A stretch of DNA of 64,000 nucleotides, taken from assembly GCA_017302135.1 (NCBI GenBank), contig JAFLDZ010000005.1, positions 210,159 to 274,158 on the forward strand. The letters are read 5' to 3'. The stretch is from Lysobacterales bacterium (GTDB taxonomy: Bacteria; Pseudomonadota; Gammaproteobacteria; Xanthomonadales; Xanthomonadaceae). Positions 33,963 to 42,993 of this stretch are shown piece by piece; positions within the stretch are counted from its first letter, which is position 1, and each line of letters opens with the position of its first letter. Made by a program: the position numbers and the translations under genes. The notes under the pieces are model-generated. The model searched no databases, had not been told where the DNA came from, and saw only the letters and a list, made by a program, of their open reading frames with translations.

Positions 33963-36701
33963 GTGTCCGCAGAACCCGCCGCCTACGATCCCGCTGCCCT
34001 CCAGACCGCCGCCCAGACCTTCTGGCGCGACACGCGCGCCTTCGAGGTCGCCGAGCATTCCGACAAGCCGAAATATTTCTGCCTGTCGATGCTGCCGTAT
34101 CCGTCGGGCGCGCTGCACATGGGCCATGTGCGCAATTACACCATCGGCGATGTGATCAGCCGGTTCCGGCGCATGACCGGCCACAACGTGCTGCAGCCGA
34201 TGGGCTGGGACGCCTTCGGCCTGCCGGCCGAGAACGCCGCGATCAAGAACAAGACCGCGCCGGCGAAGTGGACCTACGCCAACATCGACCATATGCGCGG
34301 TCAATTGCAGGCGTTGGGCTACGCGATCGACTGGTCGCGCGAATTCGCCACCTGCCGCCCGGACTACTACGTCCACGAGCAGCGCATGTTCACCCGGCTG
34401 ATGAAGAAAGGTCTGGTGTACCGCAAGAACTCGGTCGTGAACTGGGACCCGGTCGACCAGACCGTGCTGGCCAACGAGCAGGTGATCGACGGTCGCGGCT
34501 GGCGCTCCGGCGCGGTGGTCGAAAAGCGCGAGATCCCGCAGTGGTTCCTGAAGATCACCGCTTACGCGCAGGAGCTGCTGGACGGTCTCGACACGTTGCC
34601 CGGCTGGCCCGAGTCGGTCAAGACCATGCAGCGCAACTGGATCGGCCGCAGCGAGGGTCTGGAATTCGCTTTCGAGGTGGCTGGCGAAGACGAACCGCTC
34701 CGGGTCTACACCACACGGCCCGACACCTTGATGGGGGTGACCTTCATCAGTATCGCGGGCGAGCACCCGCTGGCCCTGAAGGCGGCCGGGTCGAACCCCG
34801 AACTGGCCGCCTTCCTGGCCGAACTGCGCCACGGCGGTGTGTCCGAGGCCGAGCTGGAGACGCAGGAAAAGCGCGGCATGGCCACCGGCCAGTGGGCGAT
34901 CCATCCGGTCACCGGCGAAGACGTGCCGATCTACGTGGCCAATTTCGTGCTGATGGCCTACGGCACCGGTGCGGTGATGGCGGTGCCGGCGCACGACCAG
35001 CGCGACTGGGAGTTCGCAAAGACCTATGGTTTGCCGGTGAAGCCGGTGATCATGACGTCGTCGGTGCGCGATGCGCTGACGGAAATCGCCTCGCACGTCG
35101 CCAGCCACGACGACCCGATGGCCGTCGCATTGGGCGCGCATGCGCCGGTGGACGTGATCGAGATCGATGCGGCTGTGTCGGTCGTGCGCGATTATTTCGA
35201 GGGCATCGAACAGCGCGCGGCGCAGACCGAGCGCGGCCTGCTGATCAATTCCGGCGAATACGACGGCATGGATTTCGACGCCGCGTTCAACGCGCTGGCC
35301 GCGCGTTTCGAAGCCGCCGGCACGGGCAGCCGCAAGGTCAATTTCCGCATCCGCGACTGGGGCGTGAGCCGCCAGCGCTACTGGGGTTGCCCGATCCCGG
35401 TGATTTATTGCCCGACTTGCGATGCGGTGCCGGTGCCGGAAGCGCAACTGCCGGTCGTGTTGCCCGAGGACGTGGAAGACGCTTTCGCCGCAGGCGTGGT
35501 GCTGTCGCCGATCAAATCCGACCCCGAGTGGCGGAAGACCATCTGTCCGCAGTGCGGCGGCGCGGCCGAGCGCGAAACCGACACCTTCGACACCTTCATG
35601 GAATCGAGCTGGTATTACGCGCGCTACACGTCGCCCGGGGCGACCGATATGGTCGACGGACGCGCGAAATACTGGACGCCGGTCGACCAGTACATCGGCG
35701 GCATCGAGCACGCGATCCTGCATCTGCTGTATTTCCGCTTCTATCACAAGCTGCTGCGCGACGAAGGGCTGGTGAACAGCGACGAGCCGGCGATCAATCT
35801 GCTATGCCAGGGCATGGTGATCGCGGAGGTTTTCTATCGCGAAAACAGCGACGGTTCTAAGGATTGGTTCAATCCCGCCGATGTCGATTACGTCCGTGAT
35901 GACAAGGGCCGAATCACAGGTGGAATTTTCCGTGAAGACGGCCAGCCGGTGATTTTCGGTGGCGTCGAAAAAATGTCCAAAGGCAAGAACAATGGCGTGA
36001 ATCCGCAGGCGATGGTCGACAAATACGGCGCCGACACCGTGCGCCTGTTCTCGATGTTTGCTGCGCCCCCGGAACAGTCGCTGGAATGGAACGAGGCCGG
36101 CGTCGAGGGCATGTCGCGCTTCCTGCGCCGGTTCTGGCGCGAGGTGACCACGCATGCGCTGCAGCCGGATCATCCGCCGACCGATGCGTCGCAGTTGAAT
36201 GCCGCGCAGAAAACGATGCGCCGGCAGTTGCATGAAGCGATCCAGAAAGTCGGCGACGACTACGGCCGCCGCTACAGTTTCAACACCGCGATCGCAGCGC
36301 TGATGGAATTGCTCAACCACGTCTCGAAGTTCGACGACATGAGCGAGCAGGGCCGGGCGGTGCGGCACGAAACATTGCAGACCATGGTGCTGTTGCTCAA
36401 CCCGGTCACCCCGCACATCAGCCACCACCTGTGGCAGGTGCTGGGCAACGCCGAGACGCTGCTCGAAGACGTGCCGTTTCCGCAGGCCGATCCGGCGGCG
36501 CTGGCCCGCGATGCGGTGACGCTGGCGGTGCAAGTCAATGGCAAGCTGCGCGGCACGATCGAAGTCGGCGTGCAGACGCCGCGCGAAGCGATCGAAGCCG
36601 CCGCGCTGGCCGAACCCAACGTCGTCAAGTTCATGGACGGCATGACCGTGAAAAAGGTGATCGTGGTGCCGGGCAAGATCGTGAACATCGTGGCGGCCTG
36701 A
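33963..36701 (+). CDS. leuS: Leucyl-tRNA synthetase
   Basis: A 912-residue class I aminoacyl-tRNA synthetase. The HIGH-type motif is [15 protein letters not shown], the KMSKS-type motif is [10 protein letters not shown] near residue 670, and a full editing domain with [12 protein letters not shown] and [16 protein letters not shown] is present. It appears a little longer than E. coli LeuS (860) through an insertion in the editing/linker region around residues 360-400. The start is GTG at 33963. Followed 48 bases later by lptE. Confidence 0.97.
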   Translation: MSAEPAAYDPAALQTAAQTFWRDTRAFEVAEHSDKPKYFCLSMLPYPSGALHMGHVRNYTIGDVISRFRRMTGHNVLQPMGWDAFGLPAENAAIKNKTAPAKWTYANIDHMRGQLQALGYAIDWSREFATCRPDYYVHEQRMFTRLMKKGLVYRKNSVVNWDPVDQTVLANEQVIDGRGWRSGAVVEKREIPQWFLKITAYAQELLDGLDTLPGWPESVKTMQRNWIGRSEGLEFAFEVAGEDEPLRVYTTRPDTLMGVTFISIAGEHPLALKAAGSNPELAAFLAELRHGGVSEAELETQEKRGMATGQWAIHPVTGEDVPIYVANFVLMAYGTGAVMAVPAHDQRDWEFAKTYGLPVKPVIMTSSVRDALTEIASHVASHDDPMAVALGAHAPVDVIEIDAAVSVVRDYFEGIEQRAAQTERGLLINSGEYDGMDFDAAFNALAARFEAAGTGSRKVNFRIRDWGVSRQRYWGCPIPVIYCPTCDAVPVPEAQLPVVLPEDVEDAFAAGVVLSPIKSDPEWRKTICPQCGGAAERETDTFDTFMESSWYYARYTSPGATDMVDGRAKYWTPVDQYIGGIEHAILHLLYFRFYHKLLRDEGLVNSDEPAINLLCQGMVIAEVFYRENSDGSKDWFNPADVDYVRDDKGRITGGIFREDGQPVIFGGVEKMSKGKNNGVNPQAMVDKYGADTVRLFSMFAAPPEQSLEWNEAGVEGMSRFLRRFWREVTTHALQPDHPPTDASQLNAAQKTMRRQLHEAIQKVGDDYGRRYSFNTAIAALMELLNHVSKFDDMSEQGRAVRHETLQTMVLLLNPVTPHISHHLWQVLGNAETLLEDVPFPQADPAALARDAVTLAVQVNGKLRGTIEVGVQTPREAIEAAALAEPNVVKFMDGMTVKKVIVVPGKIVNIVAA

Positions 36702-36749
36702 CCCGTGCCGCTGCTTGCCCGTCGCTCCCGCCTCCGCCAGACTGCACCC

Positions 36750-37301
36750 ATGAAAAGCCTCCGCGCCGCCATCGTTCTGTCGCTGCTGCTGCCGCTGGCC
36801 GGCTGCGGCTTCCAGCTCCGCAATGCGTTGGTGTTGCCGCCCGACATGGGTCCGGTCGCGGTGACCGCGCGCGACCCCTACAGCCCGCTCGCCGATACGC
36901 TGGCGCGTTCGCTGGAGCGCGCAGGCGCCACACCGGCGGCTGCCGACGCGGCGCAGACGTCGACGAAACTCGAAATCCTGTCCGAAAAATGGGCCGATCT
37001 GCCGATCGCGGTCGACGCCCTCGGACGTGCGCAGGAGTACAGCCTGCGCTACGCGGTGGTCTTCCAACTGCGCAAGCCCGACGCAGCAACGGCCGACGAC
37101 GGCACCGCCGAAGACCGCATGCTGGTGCCGCAACAGGCGGTGGAACTGTCCCGCGACTACATCGCGCCGCCCAGCGACTCCATCGGTCGCAACAGCGAGC
37201 GCGAGCTTCTGGTGAACGAAATGCGCAAGGACATGAACGCCGCGATCCTGCGCCGGATCGACGCCGCGCTGCGCGCGCCCAAGGCTGCGACAGCGCCCTG
37301 A
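36750..37301 (+). CDS. lptE: LPS-assembly lipoprotein LptE
   Basis: A 183-residue outer-membrane lipoprotein: signal with lipobox LAGC (Cys19), then GFQLRNALVLPPDMGPV, the LptE opening. It plugs the LptD barrel and helps place lipopolysaccharide on the cell surface. Placement between leuS and holA is the standard gammaproteobacterial context. The ATG at 36750 is chosen as it begins the signal sequence; an ATG 15 codons earlier adds a non-signal stretch. Confidence 0.93.
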   Translation: MKSLRAAIVLSLLLPLAGCGFQLRNALVLPPDMGPVAVTARDPYSPLADTLARSLERAGATPAAADAAQTSTKLEILSEKWADLPIAVDALGRAQEYSLRYAVVFQLRKPDAATADDGTAEDRMLVPQQAVELSRDYIAPPSDSIGRNSERELLVNEMRKDMNAAILRRIDAALRAPKAATAP

Positions 37302-37334
37302 GCGGGCAACTGCCGTGGCTCGCACGACACTGCA

Positions 37335-38393
37335 ATGGAACTGACCCCGGAACGTCTCGCCGCGCAACTCGCCGGTGAGCCGCTGCGGCCGGCCTATCTG
37401 ATCGCCGGTCCGGAAACCCTGCGGGTGCTGGAAGCCGCCGATGCCGTGCGCGTGCAGGCGCGCGCCGAAGGGATCGGCGAACGCGAAGTGTTTGATGCGG
37501 ACGGCCGCGATTTCGACTGGAACCAGTTGGCGCAAAGCGTCAACGCGCCCAGCCTGTTCGCCTCGCGCCGCGTGCTGGAAGTGCGGCTGCCGTCGGCCAA
37601 ACCGGGCAAGGACGGCGCCGAATTCATTTCGGGGTTCTGCGCGAATCCGCCGAGCGACGTGGTCCTGCTCATCACCGGCGAAGACTGGAGCCGCCAACAC
37701 GGCGGCAAGTGGAGCGAAGCCATCGCGCGCGTCGGCCACCACGCCATCGCCTGGGCGTTGAAACCGCACGAGATGCCCGAATGGGTCGAGCGCCGCCTGC
37801 GCCTGCGCGGCCTGCGCGCCGACCGCGATGCGGTCGAGCGGCTGGTCGAACGCGTCGAAGGCAATCTGCTGGCCGCTGCGCAGGAAATCGACAAACTTGC
37901 GCTGCTGTCCGACGGCGCATCGATCGATCTGGCGCGAATGGAATCCTACGTCGCCGACGCCGCGCGCTTCGATATCTTCCGGCTGCTCGATGCCACCCTC
38001 AACGGCCAACCGGCGCAGGCGCTGCGCATGCTGCATGGCTTGCGCGCGGAAGGCGAGGCGGTGCCGGCGTTGATGGGCATGCTGGTGATGGAACTGCAGC
38101 GTGCCGCCGCGCTGGCGCGGGTGCAGGCCAAGGGCGGCAATCTGGCCGCCGAATTCAAGGCGCAGCGGGTGTGGGACGCCAAGCAGGCGGTGTACCGCCG
38201 CGCGCTGCAGCGTCACGATGCCGCGCGCTGGGAGCGTTTCGTGGTCGAGGCCGGGCGCGTCGACCGCATCGCCAAGGGCCGCCCGCGCGTCGGCGAGGAA
38301 CCGGCCGATGCCTGGCTGGCGCTGGAACGCCTGCTGCTGGCCGTCGCCGATGCGCGCGGAAGCTCACTGCTGTCGACGCGGGCGGCGGGCTGA
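37335..38393 (+). CDS. holA: DNA polymerase III subunit delta
   Basis: A 352-residue clamp-loader subunit. It starts MELTPERLAAQLAGEPLRPA and has the delta core (YLIAGPETLRVLEAADAVR) with an AAA-like fold lacking nucleotide-binding motifs, and the helical C-terminal collar domain. It opens the beta clamp. Its stop shares one base with the nadD start. Confidence 0.95.
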   Translation: MELTPERLAAQLAGEPLRPAYLIAGPETLRVLEAADAVRVQARAEGIGEREVFDADGRDFDWNQLAQSVNAPSLFASRRVLEVRLPSAKPGKDGAEFISGFCANPPSDVVLLITGEDWSRQHGGKWSEAIARVGHHAIAWALKPHEMPEWVERRLRLRGLRADRDAVERLVERVEGNLLAAAQEIDKLALLSDGASIDLARMESYVADAARFDIFRLLDATLNGQPAQALRMLHGLRAEGEAVPALMGMLVMELQRAAALARVQAKGGNLAAEFKAQRVWDAKQAVYRRALQRHDAARWERFVVEAGRVDRIAKGRPRVGEEPADAWLALERLLLAVADARGSSLLSTRAAG

Positions 38394-39070
38394 TGTCGCT
38401 GCCCCTGCGCGCGTTCTACGGCGGCACTTTCGATCCCGTGCACAACGGCCATCTCGCGATCGCGCTGGCCGCGCGCGATGCCCTCGGCACCACGATCTGG
38501 ATGATGCCCGCCGCCGACCCGCCGCATCGCGATGCCCCCGGGGCAAGCGCGGAAGACCGTGCGGCGATGCTGGAACTGGCGATCCAGGGGCAGGCAGGGC
38601 TTCGCGTGGACCGCCGCGAACTGCAGCGCGATACCCCGAGCTACACCATCGACACCCTGCGCGAATTGCGCGCGAAGCATGGCGATAGCGCGCCACTGGC
38701 GTTCCTGATCGGCGCCGACAGCCTGCATGGTCTGGCCACCTGGAAAGAACCCGAGGCATTGCTCGCCGGCGCGCACTGGGTGGTGGCCGAACGTCCGGGC
38801 AGCGCGCTGGACGAACATCTGCCGCCCGAAGTCGCCCGTCTGGTCGGTGCGCGCTGGACCTTGAACGCGGCAGCGCTGCGCGACAGCCCGGGCGGCAAGG
38901 TGCTGCGTCTGCGTCAGCCGCTGCACGCGGAATCCGCGACCCAGCTCCGGCGCCGGATCGCCGCTGGCGAGACCTGGCACCATTTGTTGCCGTTGGCGGT
39001 GTCGCGCTACATCGTCGAACACGGCCTGTATGGCGCCACACCCCGGCCCGCTGCGGCGCCGGGGGTATAA
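38393..39070 (+). CDS. nadD: Nicotinate-nucleotide adenylyltransferase
   Basis: A 225-residue nucleotidyltransferase of NAD synthesis, joining nicotinate mononucleotide and ATP. Motifs: AFYGGTFDPVHNGHLAIA (HxGH type), DTPSYTIDTLRELR and the late ATQLRRRIAAG (SSTxxR-like). The start overlaps the holA stop (TGATG). A TATAAT sequence coincides with its own stop codon. Confidence 0.95.
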   Translation: MSLPLRAFYGGTFDPVHNGHLAIALAARDALGTTIWMMPAADPPHRDAPGASAEDRAAMLELAIQGQAGLRVDRRELQRDTPSYTIDTLRELRAKHGDSAPLAFLIGADSLHGLATWKEPEALLAGAHWVVAERPGSALDEHLPPEVARLVGARWTLNAAALRDSPGGKVLRLRQPLHAESATQLRRRIAAGETWHHLLPLAVSRYIVEHGLYGATPRPAAAPGV

Positions 39071-39071
39071 T
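39066..39071 (+). promoter_or_regulatory. Possible -10 element for rsfS
   Basis: A perfect TATAAT at 39066-39071 that contains the nadD stop codon, 27 bases before the rsfS start. The -35 region is GC-rich with no match. Confidence 0.35.
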
Positions 39072-39097
39072 TCCGGCATTCCAAGCGAGGATCGCTC

Positions 39098-39499
39098 TTG
39101 TCAAACTCGAAAAACGCGCACGTGATCAAAACCGTGCTGCCCACTCCGGCGCCCTCGGCTGAAGCCATGCTGCGCCAGGTCCGTCTGGCGATGGAAGATC
39201 TCAAAGCCAAGGACGCCACCGAGATCGATGTCCGCGGCAAGACCAGCGTCTGCGATTACATGGTGATCGCGTCCGGTACCTCCACCCGCCATGTGAAGTC
39301 GATCGCCGACGAAGTCGTGCGCAAAGTCAAAGAGCTCGATGTGATGCCGCTCGGCGTCGAAGGCGAGCGCGAGGCCGAATGGGTGCTGGTCGACCTCGGC
39401 GATGTCGTGGTCCACGTGATGCTGCCCCGCGTCCGCGAGTTCTACGCGTTGGAGCGGCTGTGGACGGTCGGCGACGAGCCGCCGGGCATCGACGACTGA
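39098..39499 (+). CDS. rsfS: Ribosomal silencing factor RsfS
   Basis: A 133-residue protein that binds uL14 and keeps ribosomal subunits apart in starved cells. Family segments: [35 protein letters not shown] and [16 protein letters not shown]. The start is a TTG at 39098, supported by GAGGA upstream. Follows nadD as in most bacteria. Confidence 0.95.
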   Translation: MSNSKNAHVIKTVLPTPAPSAEAMLRQVRLAMEDLKAKDATEIDVRGKTSVCDYMVIASGTSTRHVKSIADEVVRKVKELDVMPLGVEGEREAEWVLVDLGDVVVHVMLPRVREFYALERLWTVGDEPPGIDD

Positions 39500-39507
39500 C
39501 CCTCTGC

Positions 39508-39873
39508 ATGCAGCGTGCCCACGTCACCACGGCGCAGGAACTCCCCGGCCAGACCGTGCTGAAGAATTTCGGCATCGTTCGTGGACTGACCGTACGTTCG
39601 CGCTCGGTGGTCGGCAATTTCTTCGCAGGGATCCAGTCGCTGTTCGGCGGCGATATCAGCCTTTATCGCGAGTTGTGCGAACAGGCGCGCCGCGATGCCT
39701 TCGACCAGATGTGCCGCGAAGCCGATCGGCTTGGCGCCAATGCCATCATCGGCGTGCGTTACGACGCCACCGAAGTCACGGCCGGCATTACCGAGGTGCT
39801 GTGTTACGGCACAGCGGTGCGCGTGAGCGAACCGGCGGTCTCAGTGCGCGTCCCTGTAAAAATCCCCGCGTGA
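39508..39873 (+). CDS. YbjQ/UPF0145 family protein
   Basis: A 121-residue member of the YbjQ (heavy-metal-binding-like) family: VTTAQELPGQTVLKNFGIVR, RSVVGNFFAGIQSLFGGDIS and GANAIIGVRYDATEV. These form pentameric rings of unknown function. The gene is inserted between rsfS and rlmH, which are usually adjacent; it starts 9 bases after rsfS and its stop overlaps the rlmH start. Confidence 0.88.
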   Translation: MQRAHVTTAQELPGQTVLKNFGIVRGLTVRSRSVVGNFFAGIQSLFGGDISLYRELCEQARRDAFDQMCREADRLGANAIIGVRYDATEVTAGITEVLCYGTAVRVSEPAVSVRVPVKIPA

Positions 39874-40340
39874 AAGCCCGCCTCATCGCGGTCGGCGAAC
39901 GCGCACCCGCCTGGGTCGCCCAGGGGTTCGCCGAATACCAGAAGCGCCTGTCGCACTGGCTGCCGTTCGAGCTGATCGAGATCGAACCCGGCGTGCGTGG
40001 CAAGGGCCGGGATGCGGTGCGCGCGACCGCTGATGAAGGTGCCCGGGTGCTTGCGGCGTTGCCGAAGTCGGTGCAGATCGTTGCGCTCGATGGTCGCGGC
40101 AGGATGCACAGCTCCGAGCAGCTCGCACAGCGGCTGGAGCACTGGCGTGGCGGCGGCCGCGACCTCGCTTTCCTCATCGGTGGTCCCGAAGGACACGCGC
40201 CGGAGGTTCTGGCCCGTGCGGATGAATCCTGGTCGCTCGGTCCGTTGACGCTGCCGCATATGCTGGTGCGCCTGGTACTTGCCGAACAGCTCTATCGTGC
40301 CGCCGCGCTGCTGGCGAACCATCCTTACCACCGCGCCTGA
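39870..40340 (+). CDS. rlmH: 23S rRNA (pseudouridine-1915-N3)-methyltransferase RlmH
   Basis: A 156-residue SPOUT methyltransferase with a C-terminal SAM knot: AFLIGGPEGHAPEVL and LGPLTLPHMLVRLVLAEQLY; it ends NHPYHRA, typical of RlmH. It methylates pseudouridine 1915 on 70S ribosomes. Start is GTG at 39870, overlapping the YbjQ stop (GTGA). In relatives maf and rng usually follow; here an accessory block intervenes. Confidence 0.95.
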   Translation: MKARLIAVGERAPAWVAQGFAEYQKRLSHWLPFELIEIEPGVRGKGRDAVRATADEGARVLAALPKSVQIVALDGRGRMHSSEQLAQRLEHWRGGGRDLAFLIGGPEGHAPEVLARADESWSLGPLTLPHMLVRLVLAEQLYRAAALLANHPYHRA

Positions 40341-40696
40341 TCCGCACGAAGGGGCTGCATGCGGCGCGTGCGTGCGATGGAATGCTGCGCATGCTTGCAA
40401 TGGAATGCTGCGCATTCTGGCGGTCCCGATGCATCCGGTGACGTGTTGCCCGGCCTCGCAGGGCGTCCGAAAGTGTGAACACCCTCAAAAAAATCCAGAA
40501 AAACAAGCACTAAGCGTCTATCGACGACAGGCGTCACAGTTTATTTTCGGTGAGATTGCATAGTTCGCGGGCGTGCCGGCATCCCGCATTCCGTCGTCAA
40601 CGCCCTGCAGGCCAGCGCCGATGCCTTGCAGGCCATCCCCCGTCGGCACTCTCGCCGGTTCGCGTTCCCCCGCGCAGCCGTGCAGCAGGAGATCCA
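40341..40696. other. Gene-poor region after rlmH
   Basis: 356 bases without a supported gene. It contains a 16-base direct repeat (40378-40393 and 40401-40416) and a locally AT-rich stretch (about 40488-40562) that may carry the promoter of the lipoprotein gene. A 38-codon ORF at 40358 has no ribosome-binding site or recognisable product. Confidence 0.6.
40378..40416. repeat. Short direct repeat
   Basis: ATGGAATGCTGCGCAT occurs twice, 23 bases apart (40378-40393 and 40401-40416), separated by GCTTGCA. Each copy ends in a GCGCAT segment. Possibly a tandem binding site or a remnant of duplication at the left edge of the accessory block. Confidence 0.6.
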
Positions 40697-42733
40697 ATGC
40701 AAAGGCTTTATCCGTCCGTTTCCCTGTTCCTCGCCAAATCCTCTTTGCTCCTTGCCCTGACACTCGTATTGGCCGCCTGCGACAGCGGCAATACCCAGCT
40801 CCGGGCTTCGAGTCGTCCCGCCAAACAGCCGATCCAGGGCGAACCGCGCGATGCCGCGCTTGCGCAATCGCGGCAGGCATCCCGAGTGGCGTCCGTCGCC
40901 CCGTCCGCCGCGCCGCCACCCACCGCGACCGCAGTCGGGACAGCGATCAGCCCCCGCGTCTCCAAACCGCTGATGCCCGCCGCCGAAACCATCGGCGTGG
41001 TCGATGTCCGCCTGCATCCCATCGAAGGCGTTGCTGCTGGCACTTCGCAGCTGGTGACCTTCGGCATTCCGTTTCCGCGCGATTCGATCAACGTCGCCAC
41101 TCTGTCGAAACTGCGCGTGCTGAATGCCAAAGGCATCGAAATTCCGGCCTACGTCGAGCAGCTCACCCCGTGGCGGCACATCAATACCGCTGCGCTGGAC
41201 GGCACTTCGGTACGCGTTGCCCGCGTGCAGATCCGCTACACCTTCACCGCGACTTATCCGAACTTCGAAACCGTCCGCGTCGAATGGGGCTACACCAATC
41301 GCACCCAGTCGCTCGCCACGCTGGAAAATCCGCGCAACGGCTGGCAGCCGGTCACCACCGGCAGTTTCGTTGCCGGCGACGGCGTGTCCGAGCCGAAGGT
41401 CTATGCCGTATTGCCCTCGGGGACGTTGAGCAAGGGCGTGCTGAAAATCGGCCCGATGCGTTCGTTCGCGCAGGAGATCGCCGCCACCCGCGACTCGCCG
41501 GCATTGATGGACGCCACCGAGCACTATCCCGAGTACAACGAACAGATGTACGGCGCGAAGAATTTCTTCTACGCGCACATCAACGAGGACGATCCGCTCG
41601 TCACCGCCGCCAATCGGACGCCGTACAAATCAGCGGAAGGCGAGCCTTGGCTGTACGACCGCGTGTCCGCGTTCTATGGTCTGTATTTCCGCAGCGGTTT
41701 CTTCAAGGTGCTGCGCGAGTCGGTGCGCGCGTCCGAGTACTACCGGGTCAATCTGTATCCCCAAGGCACCACGCCCGACAGCGCGGTGGGCGCGTTCAAG
41801 CTCAAGAATCCCAGCCCATCCGCATATATCGGCGCCAACGGCGCGATGTACAGCTATCCGGAGGGACTGGCCTACACGTATTGGCTGACCGGCGACGATC
41901 TGTCGAAAGACGGCGCCAAGCTGGCGGCGAAAGCGCAGCAGGACGCCAACGATGAACCCGACCGCTGGTCGACGACCAGCAGCTACACCGAGCGCCACAT
42001 CGGCATCAAGCTGTCGGGCCTGGTCATCGGCTATGAACTGTTCGGCGACGTGCCGTACAAGACCGGCGCCAGTCAGACCTATCGCGAGCGCGTCGTCACC
42101 CTCACCACCAATCTGATCTGGCACCAGAACGGCGGCGGTGGTGCTCTGCCGGCGAACCGCGTGGACGGCGGCCTGTGGAAGTACGGCGGTCAGGAAGGCA
42201 ACGGCCCGCCCGGCACCACCAACCTGCTGGTGAGTTTCTGGCAGACGCCTTTCGTGATCGATCCGATGGTGCGCGCCTACGTGCTGACCGACAACATCGA
42301 GATCGCGCATTTCATCCGCCGCACCGGCAATGCGCTGAAATTCGCCGGGAAATCCTACACGCCCGCGCAGCGCGACTACTTCACCGATGCGCCGGAAAAC
42401 CTGCGTCTGGTCGACTACGTCACCTTCATCGACGGTTCGACCTATGCCGCAGACGGCGTTGGGCCGGAGCATGTGCTGTCGGTCGCAGGCGCAGTGGCAT
42501 GGGCGTACTACTTCAGCAAAGTCACCCAGCAGCAGGACGACACGCTGAAACAGGCGGCCAACGAGCTGTATCGCACCTACGATTACGAATTGAACGAGTG
42601 GATCCGCCCGGCGGGGCCGGCCAGCGGACTCAGTGCATATCGAAACAACCCGCCGCGCCGCTACAACTGGACCTACAAGTCCACCGGCAGCCTGTCGTGG
42701 TGTCTGTCGGAAGTGCGCTGGGTGCGGGACTGA
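40697..42733 (+). CDS. Large lipoprotein of unknown function, possible carbohydrate-active RIFT-barrel protein
   Basis: A 678-residue lipoprotein. Signal and lipobox LAAC with Cys28; Asp at +2 would keep it in the inner membrane by the E. coli rule. Residues 30-100 are low complexity (Ala/Pro/Ser). A beta-rich domain follows with TSQLVTFGIPFPRDSINVAT and GIEIPAYVEQLTPWR, reminiscent of the N-terminal RIFT-barrel domain of exo-rhamnogalacturonan-lyase-like proteins. The rest (about 270-678) is rich in Tyr, Trp and Asn (KFFYAHINEDDP-like, NLIWHQNGGGGALPANRVDG), as in alpha/alpha-barrel polysaccharide enzymes. AGGAG precedes the ATG. No function is assigned; the fold is a suggestion only. Confidence 0.7.
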   Translation: MQRLYPSVSLFLAKSSLLLALTLVLAACDSGNTQLRASSRPAKQPIQGEPRDAALAQSRQASRVASVAPSAAPPPTATAVGTAISPRVSKPLMPAAETIGVVDVRLHPIEGVAAGTSQLVTFGIPFPRDSINVATLSKLRVLNAKGIEIPAYVEQLTPWRHINTAALDGTSVRVARVQIRYTFTATYPNFETVRVEWGYTNRTQSLATLENPRNGWQPVTTGSFVAGDGVSEPKVYAVLPSGTLSKGVLKIGPMRSFAQEIAATRDSPALMDATEHYPEYNEQMYGAKNFFYAHINEDDPLVTAANRTPYKSAEGEPWLYDRVSAFYGLYFRSGFFKVLRESVRASEYYRVNLYPQGTTPDSAVGAFKLKNPSPSAYIGANGAMYSYPEGLAYTYWLTGDDLSKDGAKLAAKAQQDANDEPDRWSTTSSYTERHIGIKLSGLVIGYELFGDVPYKTGASQTYRERVVTLTTNLIWHQNGGGGALPANRVDGGLWKYGGQEGNGPPGTTNLLVSFWQTPFVIDPMVRAYVLTDNIEIAHFIRRTGNALKFAGKSYTPAQRDYFTDAPENLRLVDYVTFIDGSTYAADGVGPEHVLSVAGAVAWAYYFSKVTQQQDDTLKQAANELYRTYDYELNEWIRPAGPASGLSAYRNNPPRRYNWTYKSTGSLSWCLSEVRWVRD

Positions 42734-42769
42734 CGCCGCAGATGCGGCGCCAGCCCGGTGTCGCCTGGC

Positions 42770-42993
42770 AGAGTGTTGAAAAACGCACTTCGTGTGCGTT
42801 TGACTTGCCGCATCCACGCGGCTCGCCCCTTCGGGGCCAGCTTCGCTGTTCGCGCCGGCTGCTGCCGGCGCAGTCAAGTCGCAAGTCCGGCACATGTCCG
42901 GACTTGCTCACGACGAATCAATCGCTTGCGCGTTTGTTTCGTCGTGGCGGCCATCCATGGCCGCCCTAACAGGCTGTTTTCAACAGTCTGTTA
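42770..42993. mobile_element. MITE-like, hairpin-rich element with terminal inverted repeats
   Basis: About 224 bp between two convergent genes. The left end AGAGTGTTGAAAAACGC and the reverse complement of the right end AGACTGTTGAAAACAGC agree at most of 17 positions. Inside lie several perfect stems: 42781-42788/42794-42801, 42853-42859/42864-42870, 42881-42890/42898-42907, 42910-42917/42939-42946, and a GGCGGCCA/TGGCCGCC stem just before the right end. It has no ORF of substance. The right end overlaps the Old Yellow Enzyme stop codon. It may be a small non-autonomous mobile element or a structured RNA acting as a two-way terminator. Confidence 0.6.

Noticed and set aside
38391..39103. Leftward frames opposite nadD
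   Set aside because: Shadows of nadD, which has full family motifs.
40358..40474. 38-codon ORF in the gap after rlmH
   Set aside because: No ribosome-binding site, composition shaped by the direct repeat, no recognisable product.
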